Source: CAYNKA01 sp964397655 (lineage in GTDB: Bacteria > Spirochaetota > Spirochaetia > DTKZ01). From it: a DNA stretch of 64,000 bases. The stretch's first letter is position 1. Each line of letters starts with the position of its first letter. Below the pieces are notes generated by a model. The model saw nothing but the letters and a program-made list of their open reading frames with translations. It was not told the origin of the DNA and searched no databases. Shown here one piece after another: positions 33,865-43,920 of this stretch. The position numbers and the translations under genes are program-made. The stretch is taken from contig CAYNKA010000006.1 in assembly GCA_964397655.1 (NCBI GenBank), positions 124,001 through 188,000 on the forward strand, given 5' to 3'.

Positions 33865-35082
33865 ATGAGAGACCGGGGGGAGAATCTCAGCACGAGGTCC
33901 GCGATCGTCCTCATCGTCCTTTTCGGAGTCGTGAGTCTCTTCGCGGATTGGAATTACGAGGGAGGCAGGAGCGTCATCGGCCAGTACCTCAAGCTCCTCG
34001 GCACGAGTGCCTTCGCCCTGGGGCTGGCCGCGGGCGTCGGAGAATTCCTGGGATACGCTCTCAGGCTCGTATCGGGCTCGATCGCGGACAGGACCCGGAA
34101 GTATTGGGTACTCATTGTGCTCGGTTACGTGGTCCAGCTCGGATCCCTTCCGATGACGGCCTTCCTGAACGGCTGGGAACTCGCCGTTGTCTTTCTCTTC
34201 CTCGAGCGGGTCGGCAAGGCCATCCGCAAGCCCGCCCACGACGCGGTGATCTCCTTCGCCGCCAAGCGGACCGGCCGCGGCTTCGGTTTCGGCCTTCACG
34301 AGGCGATGGACCAGATCGGCGCCTTCCTGGGACCCGCGCTTTTTTCGCTTCTCCTCTTCACCGGCAAGGGAGGCGACGAACTCGCGAAATACCGGACGGG
34401 GCTCCTTCTCCTCTTCATCCCGGCCGGGCTCGCGGTGCTGACGGCGATCGTCGCGAGGTCCCGCTTCCCTCATCCCGAGCGTTTCGAAATCGGGAGCGCG
34501 AAACCGGCCATAGGACCCGCGGGTTTTTCCCGGGAATACTGGATCATCGTGGCGGCTTCCGGACTCCTCGCGGCGGGCATTACGGATTTCCCCCTCATCG
34601 GGCTCCACTTGAAGAACACCGGCGGCTTTCCCGAGGAAGCCGTGCCGCTCCTCTACGCCGGCGCCATGGCGGTGGACGCCGCGGCGGCGCTCGTCTTCGG
34701 CTGGCTCTACGACAGAATCGGGACGAAGGCCTTGGCGGGGCTCTTCTTCGCCGAGGTCTTCACCGCTCCGCTCGTATTCCTCGGCTCCTTCGAGGCCATC
34801 CTCTTCGGCATGACGCTCTGGGGGATCAGCGTCGGGACCCAGGAGTCCGTCCTCAAGGCGGCGATCTCCGACCGCGTTCCCGACGACCGGCGGGCCCGCG
34901 CCTTCGGCATGTTCAATACGCTGTTCGGTCTCTGCTGGTTCCTGGGAAGCGCCGCGATCGGCTTCCTCTACGACCGCTGGGGGGCCGTTCCTCTGGCGGT
35001 CTTTTCCGTCGTCGTGCAGGCGGGGGCGTTCGCCGTGTTTTCGAGCCTGTTCCTGAAGCATCGTCCGAGGGACGCTTCCTGA
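33865..35082 (+). CDS. MFS transporter
   Basis: A 405-residue major facilitator with 12 predicted TM helices and ADRTRKYW in loop 2-3. The second half (GWLYDRIGTKALAG, RARAFGMFNTLFGLCWFLGSAAIGFLYDRWG) resembles the MFS_1 group of small-molecule exporters. The ATG at 33865 is chosen for AAGGAGG just upstream; an in-frame ATG at 33835 has no ribosome site. It stands alone between two terminators. Substrate unknown. Confidence 0.82.
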   Translation: MRDRGENLSTRSAIVLIVLFGVVSLFADWNYEGGRSVIGQYLKLLGTSAFALGLAAGVGEFLGYALRLVSGSIADRTRKYWVLIVLGYVVQLGSLPMTAFLNGWELAVVFLFLERVGKAIRKPAHDAVISFAAKRTGRGFGFGLHEAMDQIGAFLGPALFSLLLFTGKGGDELAKYRTGLLLLFIPAGLAVLTAIVARSRFPHPERFEIGSAKPAIGPAGFSREYWIIVAASGLLAAGITDFPLIGLHLKNTGGFPEEAVPLLYAGAMAVDAAAALVFGWLYDRIGTKALAGLFFAEVFTAPLVFLGSFEAILFGMTLWGISVGTQESVLKAAISDRVPDDRRARAFGMFNTLFGLCWFLGSAAIGFLYDRWGAVPLAVFSVVVQAGAFAVFSSLFLKHRPRDAS

Positions 35083-35232
35083 ACCGGGCCGAGGCCGTCC
35101 CGCCGGCGATATTCCGATGTCGGCATTGATGAATTTCCCGGTTGAATATAGAATTAAAGGCGGCAACGGTGTTCACTCCCCCGATGCTGTCGGATAGGGG
35201 GAGAGGAACGGTCAGGGACAAGGAGTGATGCT

Positions 35233-36537
35233 ATGCTGCGGAAAAAAGTCGTTTTTTCTTGTCTGGCTCTCGTCATGAGCATGATTCTCGGCAATTGCAG
35301 CAAGGATTCGGGAGGCTCCGACGTCAATACCGCGCTTTCCGCTCCCGCGGGCGTCACGGTCACCGCTCAGACCGCCACGACGGTGACCCTGGTGTGGTCG
35401 GCGGTGGCCGACGCGGCGACGTACTCGGTTTACCGCTCCACGAGCCTTTCGGGTTCGTACGTCGGCATCATGATCGGGACCACGGACCTCACCATGACGG
35501 ACAGGGGGCTCGATCAGGCGACGGGTTATTACTACGCGGTCGCGGCCTCGAACGCCGGCGGAGAGGGTCCCCGAAGCGCCGCCGTCGGAGCGACGACCGC
35601 GAACGTCGTCGTCTCTACGCTCGCGGGATCCGGAGCGCAGGGGTCCGCGGACGGAACGGGCGCGTCGGCGACGTTCTACGAGCCCACGGGAATAGCCGTC
35701 GATTCTTCCGGCACGGTCTACGTTTCCGACTGCCTGAATCACACGATCAGGTCGATCACCTCGGCCGGGGTGGTGTCCACGCTGGCGGGCTCGGCGGGCT
35801 CTCCGGGTTCGATGGACGGAACCGGGGCCTCGGCTTCGTTCAACTACCCGTCGGGCCTCGCGGTCGACTGGAGCGGCACCGTCTATGTCGCGGATCTCCT
35901 GAACCAGAGAATCCGGAGCATTTCCTCCGGAGGTTACGTCGGCATCTACATGAGCAGCGGTTTCAACTATCCTTCAGGCGTGGCCGTGGACAACTCGGGA
36001 AACGTATACGTGGCGGACAGCAACGGCAACTCTATCAGGAAAATATCCTACGGTTACATGACGACGCTGGCGGGAAACGGGGGAACCGGAAGCCAGGACG
36101 GTTACGGGACCTCCGCGATGTTCAATCTGCCGACCGGCGTGGCAGTGGATTTTTCCGGGAACGTATTCGTAGCCGACAGCCAAAACAACAAGATCAGGAA
36201 GATAGACCCGAACGGTTACGTGACGACCTTCGCGGGATCCGGTGCCGCCGGGAGCGCGGACGGGACCGGAACCAAGGCTACATTCAACCGGCCGATCCAT
36301 ATTGCGGTGGACTATGCAGGGTACGTCTACGTGAGCGACAGGAACAACAACAAGATCCGCAAGATCAGCCCGTCCGGGAGGGTGACGACTCTCGCCGGTA
36401 CCGGTACCTCGGGGTACGCGGACGGGAACGGCCTCGCGGCCGCGTTCAACCTGCCCTCGGGCATAGCGGTGGATCAGTCGGGGAACATCTATGTCTCGGA
36501 TTGCTTCAACAACGTGATCAGGAAACTGACGCAGTGA
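35233..36537 (+). CDS. lipoprotein with FN3 domain and NHL repeats
   Basis: A 434-residue lipoprotein. The signal ends ILGNC (lipobox), then a fibronectin type III domain (about 38-125, SAPAGVTVTAQTATTVTLVWSA ... YYYAVAASNAGGEG) and five to six NHL repeats forming a propeller (e.g. PTGIAVDSSGTVYVSDCLNHTIRSI, PSGVAVDNSGNVYVADSNGNSIRKI). Alternating with the NHL units are TLAGxGxxGxxDGxGxxAxFN linkers. AAGGAG precedes the ATG. Likely surface or periplasmic binding protein. The frame stays open past its stop into an FN3 remnant. Confidence 0.85.
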   Translation: MLRKKVVFSCLALVMSMILGNCSKDSGGSDVNTALSAPAGVTVTAQTATTVTLVWSAVADAATYSVYRSTSLSGSYVGIMIGTTDLTMTDRGLDQATGYYYAVAASNAGGEGPRSAAVGATTANVVVSTLAGSGAQGSADGTGASATFYEPTGIAVDSSGTVYVSDCLNHTIRSITSAGVVSTLAGSAGSPGSMDGTGASASFNYPSGLAVDWSGTVYVADLLNQRIRSISSGGYVGIYMSSGFNYPSGVAVDNSGNVYVADSNGNSIRKISYGYMTTLAGNGGTGSQDGYGTSAMFNLPTGVAVDFSGNVFVADSQNNKIRKIDPNGYVTTFAGSGAAGSADGTGTKATFNRPIHIAVDYAGYVYVSDRNNNKIRKISPSGRVTTLAGTGTSGYADGNGLAAAFNLPSGIAVDQSGNIYVSDCFNNVIRKLTQ

Positions 36538-36711
36538 CGTTCTCGGGCTCGGGGATGGAGTCCCCGGGCCGTCGGTTTCTCGACGGTTTCGGTCCGGAAA
36601 GGTGTCGGGACCGCGACGATCACGGATCTCATCGACGGAATCGGCTATACATTCACGGTGAAATCCGTCGATTCTTCGGGCGGCAGGATTTCACTCGCGT
36701 TCACGTACTGA
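36538..36711 (+). pseudogene. FN3-like remnant downstream of the NHL lipoprotein
   Basis: In the same frame as the NHL gene, after its TGA, 57 further codons are open and end VGTATITDLIDGIGYTFTVK then SVDSSGGRISLAFTY and a TGA at 36709-36711. The T-ATI-L-D-G-YTFTVKSVDSSG pattern is a C-terminal FN3 strand pair. With no start codon or ribosome site it is most simply the decayed end of a related gene, or a lost C-terminal domain of the NHL protein. Confidence 0.5.
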
Positions 36712-36727
36712 GAACAGGAGGCATCCG

Positions 36728-37087
36728 ATGGACAAATACGTCGAGGACAAGATCAGGAACAGCATCGCAGACCGGAAGAGATTCAATCCACAGATGACCG
36801 TGAACTGCAGGGCGTTCAAAGATTTCCTCGGCCTGCAGAAGAACGCTCTCACCGACGGCGCCTTGGGGGGGAAGGTCAAGGAACTCATGGCCCTGGCCGT
36901 TTCCATAGTCACGAAGTGCGAGCCCTGCATCGAATGGCACGTGGAGCAGGCCTATCTTCAGGGCGCCACGGACGAGGAGTTCTACGAGACCATCGACGTC
37001 TCGGTGGAAATGGGCGGCGGCCCGGCTTCGGCCTACGCCCGGTACGCCCTGAACGCGCTGGAATTCTTCAAGACGAACAAAAGATGA
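36728..37087 (+). CDS. carboxymuconolactone decarboxylase/AhpD-like protein
   Basis: A 119-residue all-helical protein of the CMD family (PF02627). CEPCIEWH (Cys64, Cys67, His71) is the AhpD-type redox motif, so a disulfide reductase or peroxidase-support role is more likely than decarboxylation. AGGAGG lies 6 nt before the ATG, and a strong terminator follows. Confidence 0.85.
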   Translation: MDKYVEDKIRNSIADRKRFNPQMTVNCRAFKDFLGLQKNALTDGALGGKVKELMALAVSIVTKCEPCIEWHVEQAYLQGATDEEFYETIDVSVEMGGGPASAYARYALNALEFFKTNKR

Positions 37088-37104
37088 GGACCGCCGCCAT
37101 CGAC

Positions 37105-37140
37105 GAAAAGGCCGCTCCCTTCCGGGGCGGCCTTTTCTTT
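37105..37140. terminator. strong terminator, probably bidirectional
   Basis: GAAAAGGCCGC (37105-37115) pairs with GCGGCCTTTTC (37127-37137), followed by TTT. It lies between the converging CMD-family and aspS genes and can serve both. Confidence 0.8.
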
Positions 37141-37171
37141 TCCGCGCTTTCTTCGGGTTCGGGGACGGCGC

Positions 37172-38944
37172 TCAGTCCTTTGGGAGGACGACCCTGAGGT
37201 GGAGCTCGTCGAGCTGCTTGTCCTCCACGGTCGAGGGGGATTCGTCCATGGGCGATATTCCCACCGTGTTCTTCGGAAAGGCGATGACCTCCCGGATGCT
37301 TCCCTCCCCGCACATGATCATCACGAGGCGGTCCAGGCCGGGGGCGATGCCGCCGTGCGGAGGCGGGCCGTACTTGAAGGCGTTGAGGAGGAAGCCGAAG
37401 CGCTGCTCCGCGTCCTTGGGATCATAGCCGACGATCGAGAAGATCCGCTTCTGGATCTCCGGATCGTGGATGCGGATGGAGCCCGAGGCCATCTCGTAGC
37501 CGTTGCACACGAGGTCGTACATGTCGCCCTTCACCGAGCCGGGATCCGATTCCAGGGTCGGAAGGTACTTCTCCTGGGGCATCGAGAACATGTGATGGGC
37601 GGCCTCCCATTTCTTCTCCTCCTCGTTGTACTCGAAGAGGGGGAAGTCCACGATCCAGGCGAATTTGAACTCGCCCGCCGCGGCGAGCCCCAGGTCCTTG
37701 CCGAGCCGCGAGCGCACGGCTCCCAGGGCGACGCGGGCCACCTGCCTCGCGGCTCCCACGAGCAGGATGAGGTCGCCTTCCTTCGCGCCGAGGTCCGAGA
37801 CTATCCGCTTCGCGCCCGCCTCGAAGAATTTGGCGATCCCGCCTTCGAGGCCGGAGGACGTGACCTTCATCCAGGCGAGGCCCTGGGCCTGGTAGGTCTT
37901 CGCCGTCTCCTCGAGCTCCTGGATCTGTTTGCGCGAGTAGCCGCCGCAGCCGGGGACCACGAGGGCCTTCACGGCGCCGCCTGCTGCGAGGACGTCCTTG
38001 AAGACCTGGAAGCCGCCTTCCGCGACGTAGGGGTCGAAGCTCCTGAGTTCGAGGCCGAACCTGAGGTCGGGCTTGTCGGAGCCGTACTTCTCCATCGCCT
38101 CTTCCCAGGGGATCCGGGGAAGGGGAGTCTCGATGACCTTGTTCAGGGCGTGGCGGAAGATGTGCCCGAGCATTCCCTCCACGACCTTGAATACGTCCTC
38201 CCGGGAGACGAAGCTCATCTCGAGGTCGATCTGGGTGAACTCGAGCTGGCGGTCGCCCCGGGCGTCCTCGTCGCGGTAGCAGCGGGCGATCTGGAAATAC
38301 TTGTCGAAACCGGAGACCATGAGGATCTGCTTGAAGAGCTGGGGGCTCTGGGGGAGGGCGTAGAACTTCCCGGCGTGGATGCGGGAGGGAACGAGGAAGT
38401 CCCGCGCGCCTTCGGGAGTCGAACGGATGAGGGTCGGCGTCTCGATCTCGTAGAATCCTTCGCTCCTGAGGAACTCTCGGACTCGGAACGCTACCTCGTC
38501 GCGGATGCGGATGTTCCGCTGCATGGCGAAGGATCTGAGGTCGAGGAAGCGGTATTTCAGCTTGAGGTCGTCCTTCGCGTCGCTTCTCTCGTCGATCATG
38601 AAGGGAAGCACCTCGCAGGGCGAGAGCACGACGATCTCGGAGGCCGCCACTTCGATGCCGCCGGTGGGCATGTCGCGGTTGACCATGGAGTCCGGACGTT
38701 TCCTCACGGTGCCCTTCACGGCGACGCAGTACTCGTATTTCAGGTCCGCCGCCAGGGACTTGAGCCGCTCGGGGGCGTTCTCGTCTATCACGACCTGGGT
38801 GATCCCGTAGCGGTCGCGAAGGTTGACGAAGGTGATGCCGCCGTGATCCCGCTTTCTGTGGACCCAGCCGTTCAGTATCACGTCCTTTCCCGCGTCTTCC
38901 CCTTGAAGCGCTCCGCAGGTGACGGTTCTTTTCATGTATTCCAT
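37172..38944 (-). CDS. aspS: aspartyl-tRNA synthetase
   Basis: A 590-residue class II synthetase of full bacterial length: N-terminal OB-fold (LNGWVHRKRDHGGITFVNLRDRYG), catalytic motif 2 (RCYRDEDARGDRQLEFTQIDLE), the bacterial GAD insertion (about 280-420) and motif 3 (GIAPGLDRLVMIM). It charges tRNA-Asp. Two nearby starts are possible, 38944 and 38935 (MKRTVTCGAL), neither with a clear ribosome site. Confidence 0.96.
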   Translation of the reverse strand: MEYMKRTVTCGALQGEDAGKDVILNGWVHRKRDHGGITFVNLRDRYGITQVVIDENAPERLKSLAADLKYEYCVAVKGTVRKRPDSMVNRDMPTGGIEVAASEIVVLSPCEVLPFMIDERSDAKDDLKLKYRFLDLRSFAMQRNIRIRDEVAFRVREFLRSEGFYEIETPTLIRSTPEGARDFLVPSRIHAGKFYALPQSPQLFKQILMVSGFDKYFQIARCYRDEDARGDRQLEFTQIDLEMSFVSREDVFKVVEGMLGHIFRHALNKVIETPLPRIPWEEAMEKYGSDKPDLRFGLELRSFDPYVAEGGFQVFKDVLAAGGAVKALVVPGCGGYSRKQIQELEETAKTYQAQGLAWMKVTSSGLEGGIAKFFEAGAKRIVSDLGAKEGDLILLVGAARQVARVALGAVRSRLGKDLGLAAAGEFKFAWIVDFPLFEYNEEEKKWEAAHHMFSMPQEKYLPTLESDPGSVKGDMYDLVCNGYEMASGSIRIHDPEIQKRIFSIVGYDPKDAEQRFGFLLNAFKYGPPPHGGIAPGLDRLVMIMCGEGSIREVIAFPKNTVGISPMDESPSTVEDKQLDELHLRVVLPKD

Positions 38945-39087
38945 GGAACAGAATCTATCATCGACTGCCGAGTGATAGCAAGTGAGTAGTCGAAAACGTT
39001 TTTTTATGGAAAAATCGCGATAATAGACTATACTACCATTATTGCCTGTATTGCAGCGAAATACTGGCTTTTCCGGAGGACGTCGCA

Positions 39088-40956
39088 ATGAAAAAAAGTC
39101 TCGCCTATCGGGTGGTGACTTCCCTGAGCATCATCGGATTTTCCATGGCAATCGGGCTGTCGTCGCGCATCTTCTTCAAGGATGCGCCGTTGACGTTCTC
39201 CGTCGCGGCCGCGGGCGTCGGGATCGCCTTTCTCGCGGGTTTCTGGTTCCTGAGCGCGAACAAGCCGAGGGTGCTGGCCGAGAGTCCTTCCGTCCTCCGT
39301 AACGATCCGCGCGCCTATCGGGCGAGGCTCGACGCGATAGGCGCGATTCCCCTCTCTTCCCTCATCCTGTATCTCCTGATCGTCCTCGTCGCTCTCGCGG
39401 CCTTGGGAGCCGTGGGGACGTTCTTCTTCGGACTGAACGCGACGCGCGTGCTCATCGTCTCCTGCTTCGAGCTCGGCGTGGGCATGTTGTGCGGCGCCTT
39501 CCTCTACGTCCTGCTCGACAAGGTCGTCATGCTCTTCCTGCTCGGGAACTCGGTGAAGCTCTATCCCGACGAACTCCGGTCCGATCGGCAGGGAAAGAAG
39601 ATGTTCATCATCCCGATCTTCCTCGGCGTCATGTCCATGATCGTGGCGGCGTTCTACATGCTCATCCTGGTGATCGATTTCCAAGGAGCGCCCTCCGCCC
39701 AGGCGATGGCCAAATACCTGCTCTCGGGCTTCTTTCCCATAGCGGCGGGGTTCCTGGTCGTCATCTGCATCCTCATGGCCATCTGGAATTCCAACACCAG
39801 GCTCCTCTACCGATCGGTCGTCGAACAGCTCGACCGCGTCGTGTCCCGGGAAAAGGACCTCACGGGAAGGATCAGCATCGGGTCGGTGGACGAGATCGCC
39901 ACCATTTCCGGCAGGGTGAACTCCCTCTGCGACATCCTCGCGGAGAGCGTAGGCGGCATCAGGACCATGTTCGACGATCTCTCGGCGATCCAGAACAAAC
40001 TGTTGGCGAGCGTCCATTCCTCGACCGGCAGGGTCTCGGTCATCGCCGAGCAGATCGACCGGTCGCTCACGCTCGTCGAAGGCGAGAACAAGGCCCTGGA
40101 TCTCACGCTGCGGAGCGGGTCAGAGGTGAGGGGCGGCATACGGAACGTGGCCGAGCAGTCGTCCCTCCAGGCCGAGAGCACCAACGAGTCGGCGGAGATG
40201 GTGAGGTCCATGATCGCGTCCCTCGGATCCGTGGCGAAGGCCACGGACGAGGTGCAGGCGAACATGGGTACCCTCGTCGACATGTTCCGCCAGGGGGAGA
40301 CGAACATCAAGACCACGATCGAGACGGTCATGACCGTAGCGAAGCAGTCCCACTACGTGGTCGAGATCAACAAGATGATCTCGGAACTCGCCTCCAAGAC
40401 GAACCTGCTCTCCATGAACGCCGCCATCGAGGCGGCCCACGCCGGGGAGGCGGGGAAGGGCTTCAGCGTCGTCGCGGACGAGATCCGCGCCCTCGCGGAA
40501 ACTACGGCGAAGAACACCCGCCTCGGCAAGGAAAGCCTGAAGAGCATCCTCGGCGAGATCGACAAGGCCCTCGAAGTGGCGGAGCGTACCGGCCAGACGT
40601 TTTCCCGGATGAAGGAGATCGTCGCCGTGGTCGAGAGCGGGACCTCGGTGATCGCCGGCAACATGATGAAACAATCCGAAGGAAACCGCGAAATCCTGAG
40701 CAGGCTGCAGGAAACCATGGGGCTGGCAAGGGACGTCGAGAACCTCGCCATGAACCTCAACGAGCTTTCCGCGCAGATGATGGAGAACCTGCAGAGCCTG
40801 AGCAGCGTTTTCAAGGAAACCACGTCCCTTTCCCAGGAAATGAAGAACCGGAACGCCCGGGTCCGAGAAGCCATGGAGGAATTGAACAAACTTTCGGAGA
40901 AATCCAAGGAACTCAACGACGGCGTGAACCGGCTCCTCGGCGAGTTCAAGATCTAG
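39088..40956 (+). CDS. methyl-accepting chemotaxis protein with multi-TM sensor
   Basis: A 622-residue chemoreceptor. The first 230 residues hold about six TM helices instead of one periplasmic domain, then a HAMP-like stretch (RVVSREKDLTGRISIGSVDEIATISGRVN) and a cytoplasmic signalling domain. The hairpin tip is EINKMISELASKTNLLSMNA, followed by AIEAAHAGEAGKGFSVVADEIR. It should feed a CheA-CheW complex. GGAGG precedes the ATG. The family is certain; ligand unknown, possibly membrane or redox state given the lack of an external domain. Confidence 0.92.
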   Translation: MKKSLAYRVVTSLSIIGFSMAIGLSSRIFFKDAPLTFSVAAAGVGIAFLAGFWFLSANKPRVLAESPSVLRNDPRAYRARLDAIGAIPLSSLILYLLIVLVALAALGAVGTFFFGLNATRVLIVSCFELGVGMLCGAFLYVLLDKVVMLFLLGNSVKLYPDELRSDRQGKKMFIIPIFLGVMSMIVAAFYMLILVIDFQGAPSAQAMAKYLLSGFFPIAAGFLVVICILMAIWNSNTRLLYRSVVEQLDRVVSREKDLTGRISIGSVDEIATISGRVNSLCDILAESVGGIRTMFDDLSAIQNKLLASVHSSTGRVSVIAEQIDRSLTLVEGENKALDLTLRSGSEVRGGIRNVAEQSSLQAESTNESAEMVRSMIASLGSVAKATDEVQANMGTLVDMFRQGETNIKTTIETVMTVAKQSHYVVEINKMISELASKTNLLSMNAAIEAAHAGEAGKGFSVVADEIRALAETTAKNTRLGKESLKSILGEIDKALEVAERTGQTFSRMKEIVAVVESGTSVIAGNMMKQSEGNREILSRLQETMGLARDVENLAMNLNELSAQMMENLQSLSSVFKETTSLSQEMKNRNARVREAMEELNKLSEKSKELNDGVNRLLGEFKI

Positions 40957-40976
40957 CGCGGCGTCTTCGACGAAGC

Positions 40977-43904
40977 CTATCGTCCGTCCCAGGCCCCATC
41001 CGAGGCGAGGAGCGGGGGAATCGCCCTTCTCGTTTCCTCCGCTTCTGCCCGAAAGCGGTCGACCGACCCCGCGATCCTCCCGGCGTCACCGGACTTCGCG
41101 GCCTCTTCGAGTTCGCGCGCGGCCTCGGATAGAGGCAGGGCGAATACGTTGAGCGCCCCGCCTTTCACGGAATGCGCCTCCCTGTGGAGGTCCCGGAAAT
41201 TTCCCTCCCTGAACGCGCGCTCGATCCTCTCGGTCTGTTCGGCGAGCTGGCGGAGGAAGCCCTCCAGGATGGCTCGGACGTTTCCCAGCTCCCCGTCCAT
41301 CTCCTTCACGAAGTCCCCGAATCGTATCGGCTCCGGCTTCCCGCCGTCCACGTCCGAGACCTCGGGCGCTGCGGAGCGCGGCGCTAGGTACTCGGAGAGC
41401 TTCTTGATGAGGTCCCGTTTCCGGAGAGGCTTGGTGAGGACGTCGTTCATCCCCGCGTCGAGACAGGCCCGAATGTCCTCCTCGAAGGCGCTCGCCGTCA
41501 TGCCGATGATGGGCACCTTGCCCCAGTTCGGCAGCTTCCTGATGAGGCGCGTCGCCTCGAGGCCGTCCATCTGGGGCATCTGGACGTCCATCAGGATGCA
41601 GTCCACGGTGTGCTTCCCGAGGCATTGAATGCCCTTGATTCCGTTCTCGGCGATGATCACCTCGAGCCCAGCGCTTTCCAGGTGATGGCGGGTGATCTGC
41701 TGCGTCGTGGGATAGTCTTCCACGAGAAGGACGGTGTTGCCTCCGAGCGATGGACCGGACGGCTCGATCCCCGTCTCGCTCTCGCTGCGGACCTGGTCCG
41801 CGGTCGCCTTGGGGAAGGGGATCGAGACCCAGAAGGTGCTGCCCTTGCCCTCCTCGCTGCTCAGGCCTATTGAACCCTTCATGAGTTCGGTGAGCTGCTT
41901 CGCGATCGTAGTGCCGAGGCCGGTGCCTCCGTATATCCTCGACGGGCCCGCCTGCGCCTGGGTGAACCGATCGAAGATGACCTGCTGGAAATCCCGGGCG
42001 ATTCCGATGCCCGTGTCCTGTATGATGAAGAGGACCACCGCCGTGTCCTTCAGGTTTTCCTGGCATTCGCATTTGATCTCCACCCAGCCGGACTTGGTGA
42101 ATTTGATCGCGTTGCCACCGAGGTTCACGAGTATCTGCCTGAGCCGGGCCGCGTCGCCGCAGAGGTGCTGGGGGACCGTCTCCTTGATGATGATGCGGAA
42201 CTGCAGTTCCTTCTTCTCCGCGAGCGGTACGAGCAGATCGTGGACCGATCGCAGCAGCTCGAAGAGGTCGAAGGGATGGGGGTCTATGTTCAGCCTGCCT
42301 GCCTCGATCTTTGAAAGGTCGAGAAGCTGGGTGATGAGGTCGAGGAGGTTCTTCGACTCGTCCATGATCTTGCCCGCGTAGGAACCGTGGATCGGTTTCG
42401 GATCGGTTTCCCTGATGAGTTCCGCGTAGCCGAGGATGCCGTGGAGGGGGGTCCTCATCTCGTGGCTCATGTTCTGGAGGAAGCGGCTTTTCGCGGAATT
42501 CGCCTCCTCCGCCTGGTTCCTCGCAAGGATGAGGCTCTCGTTCAGCTTTCGGAGCGTCGAGGTCCTCTCCTGGACCCGGCTTTCCAGCGCTCCCTGGTTC
42601 CTGCGGTTTTCCTCCAGGAGGGCCTTGAGACGGGTGAATGCCTGGGAATAGCGGCCGGAGAGCGTGATCGACTGGATGAAGATGAAGGCGAGGAGCCCGA
42701 GGGGCAGGACGTAATCGGTATGGACGATTTCCCTGTCCACCATCATGTCGTAGACCGCCGCGGAGATGATGAAAAGGAATCCGAAGAATTCCCTCTTCGC
42801 GTCCGGTTCCTCGGCCTTGATCGCCCTGAGGATGATGATGAGCATGTAGCCGAGACCGACCACGAGGAAGGGGTAGTAGGCCATGAGGATCGGCCCCCCG
42901 AATTTGGGCGAGGTGACGAGGCTCGCGATGAGGTAACCTGCGCTCGCGACGGTGATGAAACGGACGATCTTCGGATTTCCGCGGGCCGGGAACATGTTGA
43001 AGATGCAGGCGAGAAAGGTGGGTATGAGGGGATAGATGCCGAAGGCCTGGATCTTCGAGTCCAGGAAGAGCGACATGTCCGGGATGAGCTGGTAGAGGAT
43101 CCTCTCCCCGGTGATCAGCATCACCCGCAGGCCCACGACGAGGCAGAAAAGGGAAAAATAGAGCGAGGACATCCGATAGTCGGGGATGAGAAAGAACAGG
43201 ACCAGGAAATAGACCGACATGATCGCGATTACGCCGAGGAGGAAGACGTCTATGGAAAGGGCGAAGACCTGCTTCCGGGAAATCTGCTCCTGCGTCCCCA
43301 GTTCGGGAGGATACAGGATCCCCGAACGGTAGTAGTACGGGTTCGCCACCTGAATGACGACGTCGAGATCGCGCGACGAGGAGGAGAAGAATGCGGTCTT
43401 GACCGGAAGCCGGGGCACGACCTCGTCGAGGTTGCGCTTGATCACGCCGGTCTCGACGACGATGGCGTCGTTGACGTAGACCCGGTAGGCCGAATAGATG
43501 CGCTTCAGCCTCAGGCCGAATTCGTTCTGGCCCCCCTCCGTGCGGATCTTAAGCCGGTAGGTGCCGAAGCCGTACAGCGGAAGGAAGCCGTCCCCCGAAT
43601 TGTAGGTCTTCCAGTTCGCGGGCACGTGCCGGAAGGAAGGGACCGAAGGCCGTCCTTCCCGGAAATCCTGCGGCGAAAGGAGCTCGTTCCAGTAGAATTC
43701 CCATTCTCCGGCGAGGAGCACCGATCCGTCGCGCGAAAAATCGTGGTTCGAAAGGTCGAGGAAACCCTCCTTGGACCGAAGGCCGTCCCCAGGCGCGGGG
43801 AAGCCGTTCCCGGGCGTCGCGAAGAGCCCTCCTGGCATGGAGAGCACGACGAGGAGGAGCGGGGGAAGCCTAAGAATGTCCGGTCTCCTGAAGATCGATT
43901 TCAT
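40977..43904 (-). CDS. hybrid histidine kinase: 7TMR-DISM sensor, HisKA, HATPase, receiver, HPt
   Basis: A 975-residue sensor. It has a signal peptide, an extracellular beta-sandwich of the 7TMR-DISM extracellular type (LAGEWEFYWNELLSP, YGFGTYRLKI), seven TM helices (about 195-410), a coiled coil, HisKA with His481 in NMSHEMRTP, and HATPase (NAIKFT, DTGIGI, GGTGLG). A receiver with phospho-acceptor Asp773 (LMDVQMPQMDG) and an HPt domain with His911 (HREAHSVKGGA) complete a phosphorelay in one chain. The output regulator is not nearby. It follows the SDR gene by 16 bp and converges on the chemoreceptor. Confidence 0.92.
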   Translation of the reverse strand: MKSIFRRPDILRLPPLLLVVLSMPGGLFATPGNGFPAPGDGLRSKEGFLDLSNHDFSRDGSVLLAGEWEFYWNELLSPQDFREGRPSVPSFRHVPANWKTYNSGDGFLPLYGFGTYRLKIRTEGGQNEFGLRLKRIYSAYRVYVNDAIVVETGVIKRNLDEVVPRLPVKTAFFSSSSRDLDVVIQVANPYYYRSGILYPPELGTQEQISRKQVFALSIDVFLLGVIAIMSVYFLVLFFLIPDYRMSSLYFSLFCLVVGLRVMLITGERILYQLIPDMSLFLDSKIQAFGIYPLIPTFLACIFNMFPARGNPKIVRFITVASAGYLIASLVTSPKFGGPILMAYYPFLVVGLGYMLIIILRAIKAEEPDAKREFFGFLFIISAAVYDMMVDREIVHTDYVLPLGLLAFIFIQSITLSGRYSQAFTRLKALLEENRRNQGALESRVQERTSTLRKLNESLILARNQAEEANSAKSRFLQNMSHEMRTPLHGILGYAELIRETDPKPIHGSYAGKIMDESKNLLDLITQLLDLSKIEAGRLNIDPHPFDLFELLRSVHDLLVPLAEKKELQFRIIIKETVPQHLCGDAARLRQILVNLGGNAIKFTKSGWVEIKCECQENLKDTAVVLFIIQDTGIGIARDFQQVIFDRFTQAQAGPSRIYGGTGLGTTIAKQLTELMKGSIGLSSEEGKGSTFWVSIPFPKATADQVRSESETGIEPSGPSLGGNTVLLVEDYPTTQQITRHHLESAGLEVIIAENGIKGIQCLGKHTVDCILMDVQMPQMDGLEATRLIRKLPNWGKVPIIGMTASAFEEDIRACLDAGMNDVLTKPLRKRDLIKKLSEYLAPRSAAPEVSDVDGGKPEPIRFGDFVKEMDGELGNVRAILEGFLRQLAEQTERIERAFREGNFRDLHREAHSVKGGALNVFALPLSEAARELEEAAKSGDAGRIAGSVDRFRAEAEETRRAIPPLLASDGAWDGR

Positions 43905-43920
43905 AACCGGAAACTTCGTT

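Noticed and set aside
39000..39087. sigma28 promoter before the first chemoreceptor (GCGATAA)
   Set aside because: The -10 match is partial and no TAAA lies at the required distance.
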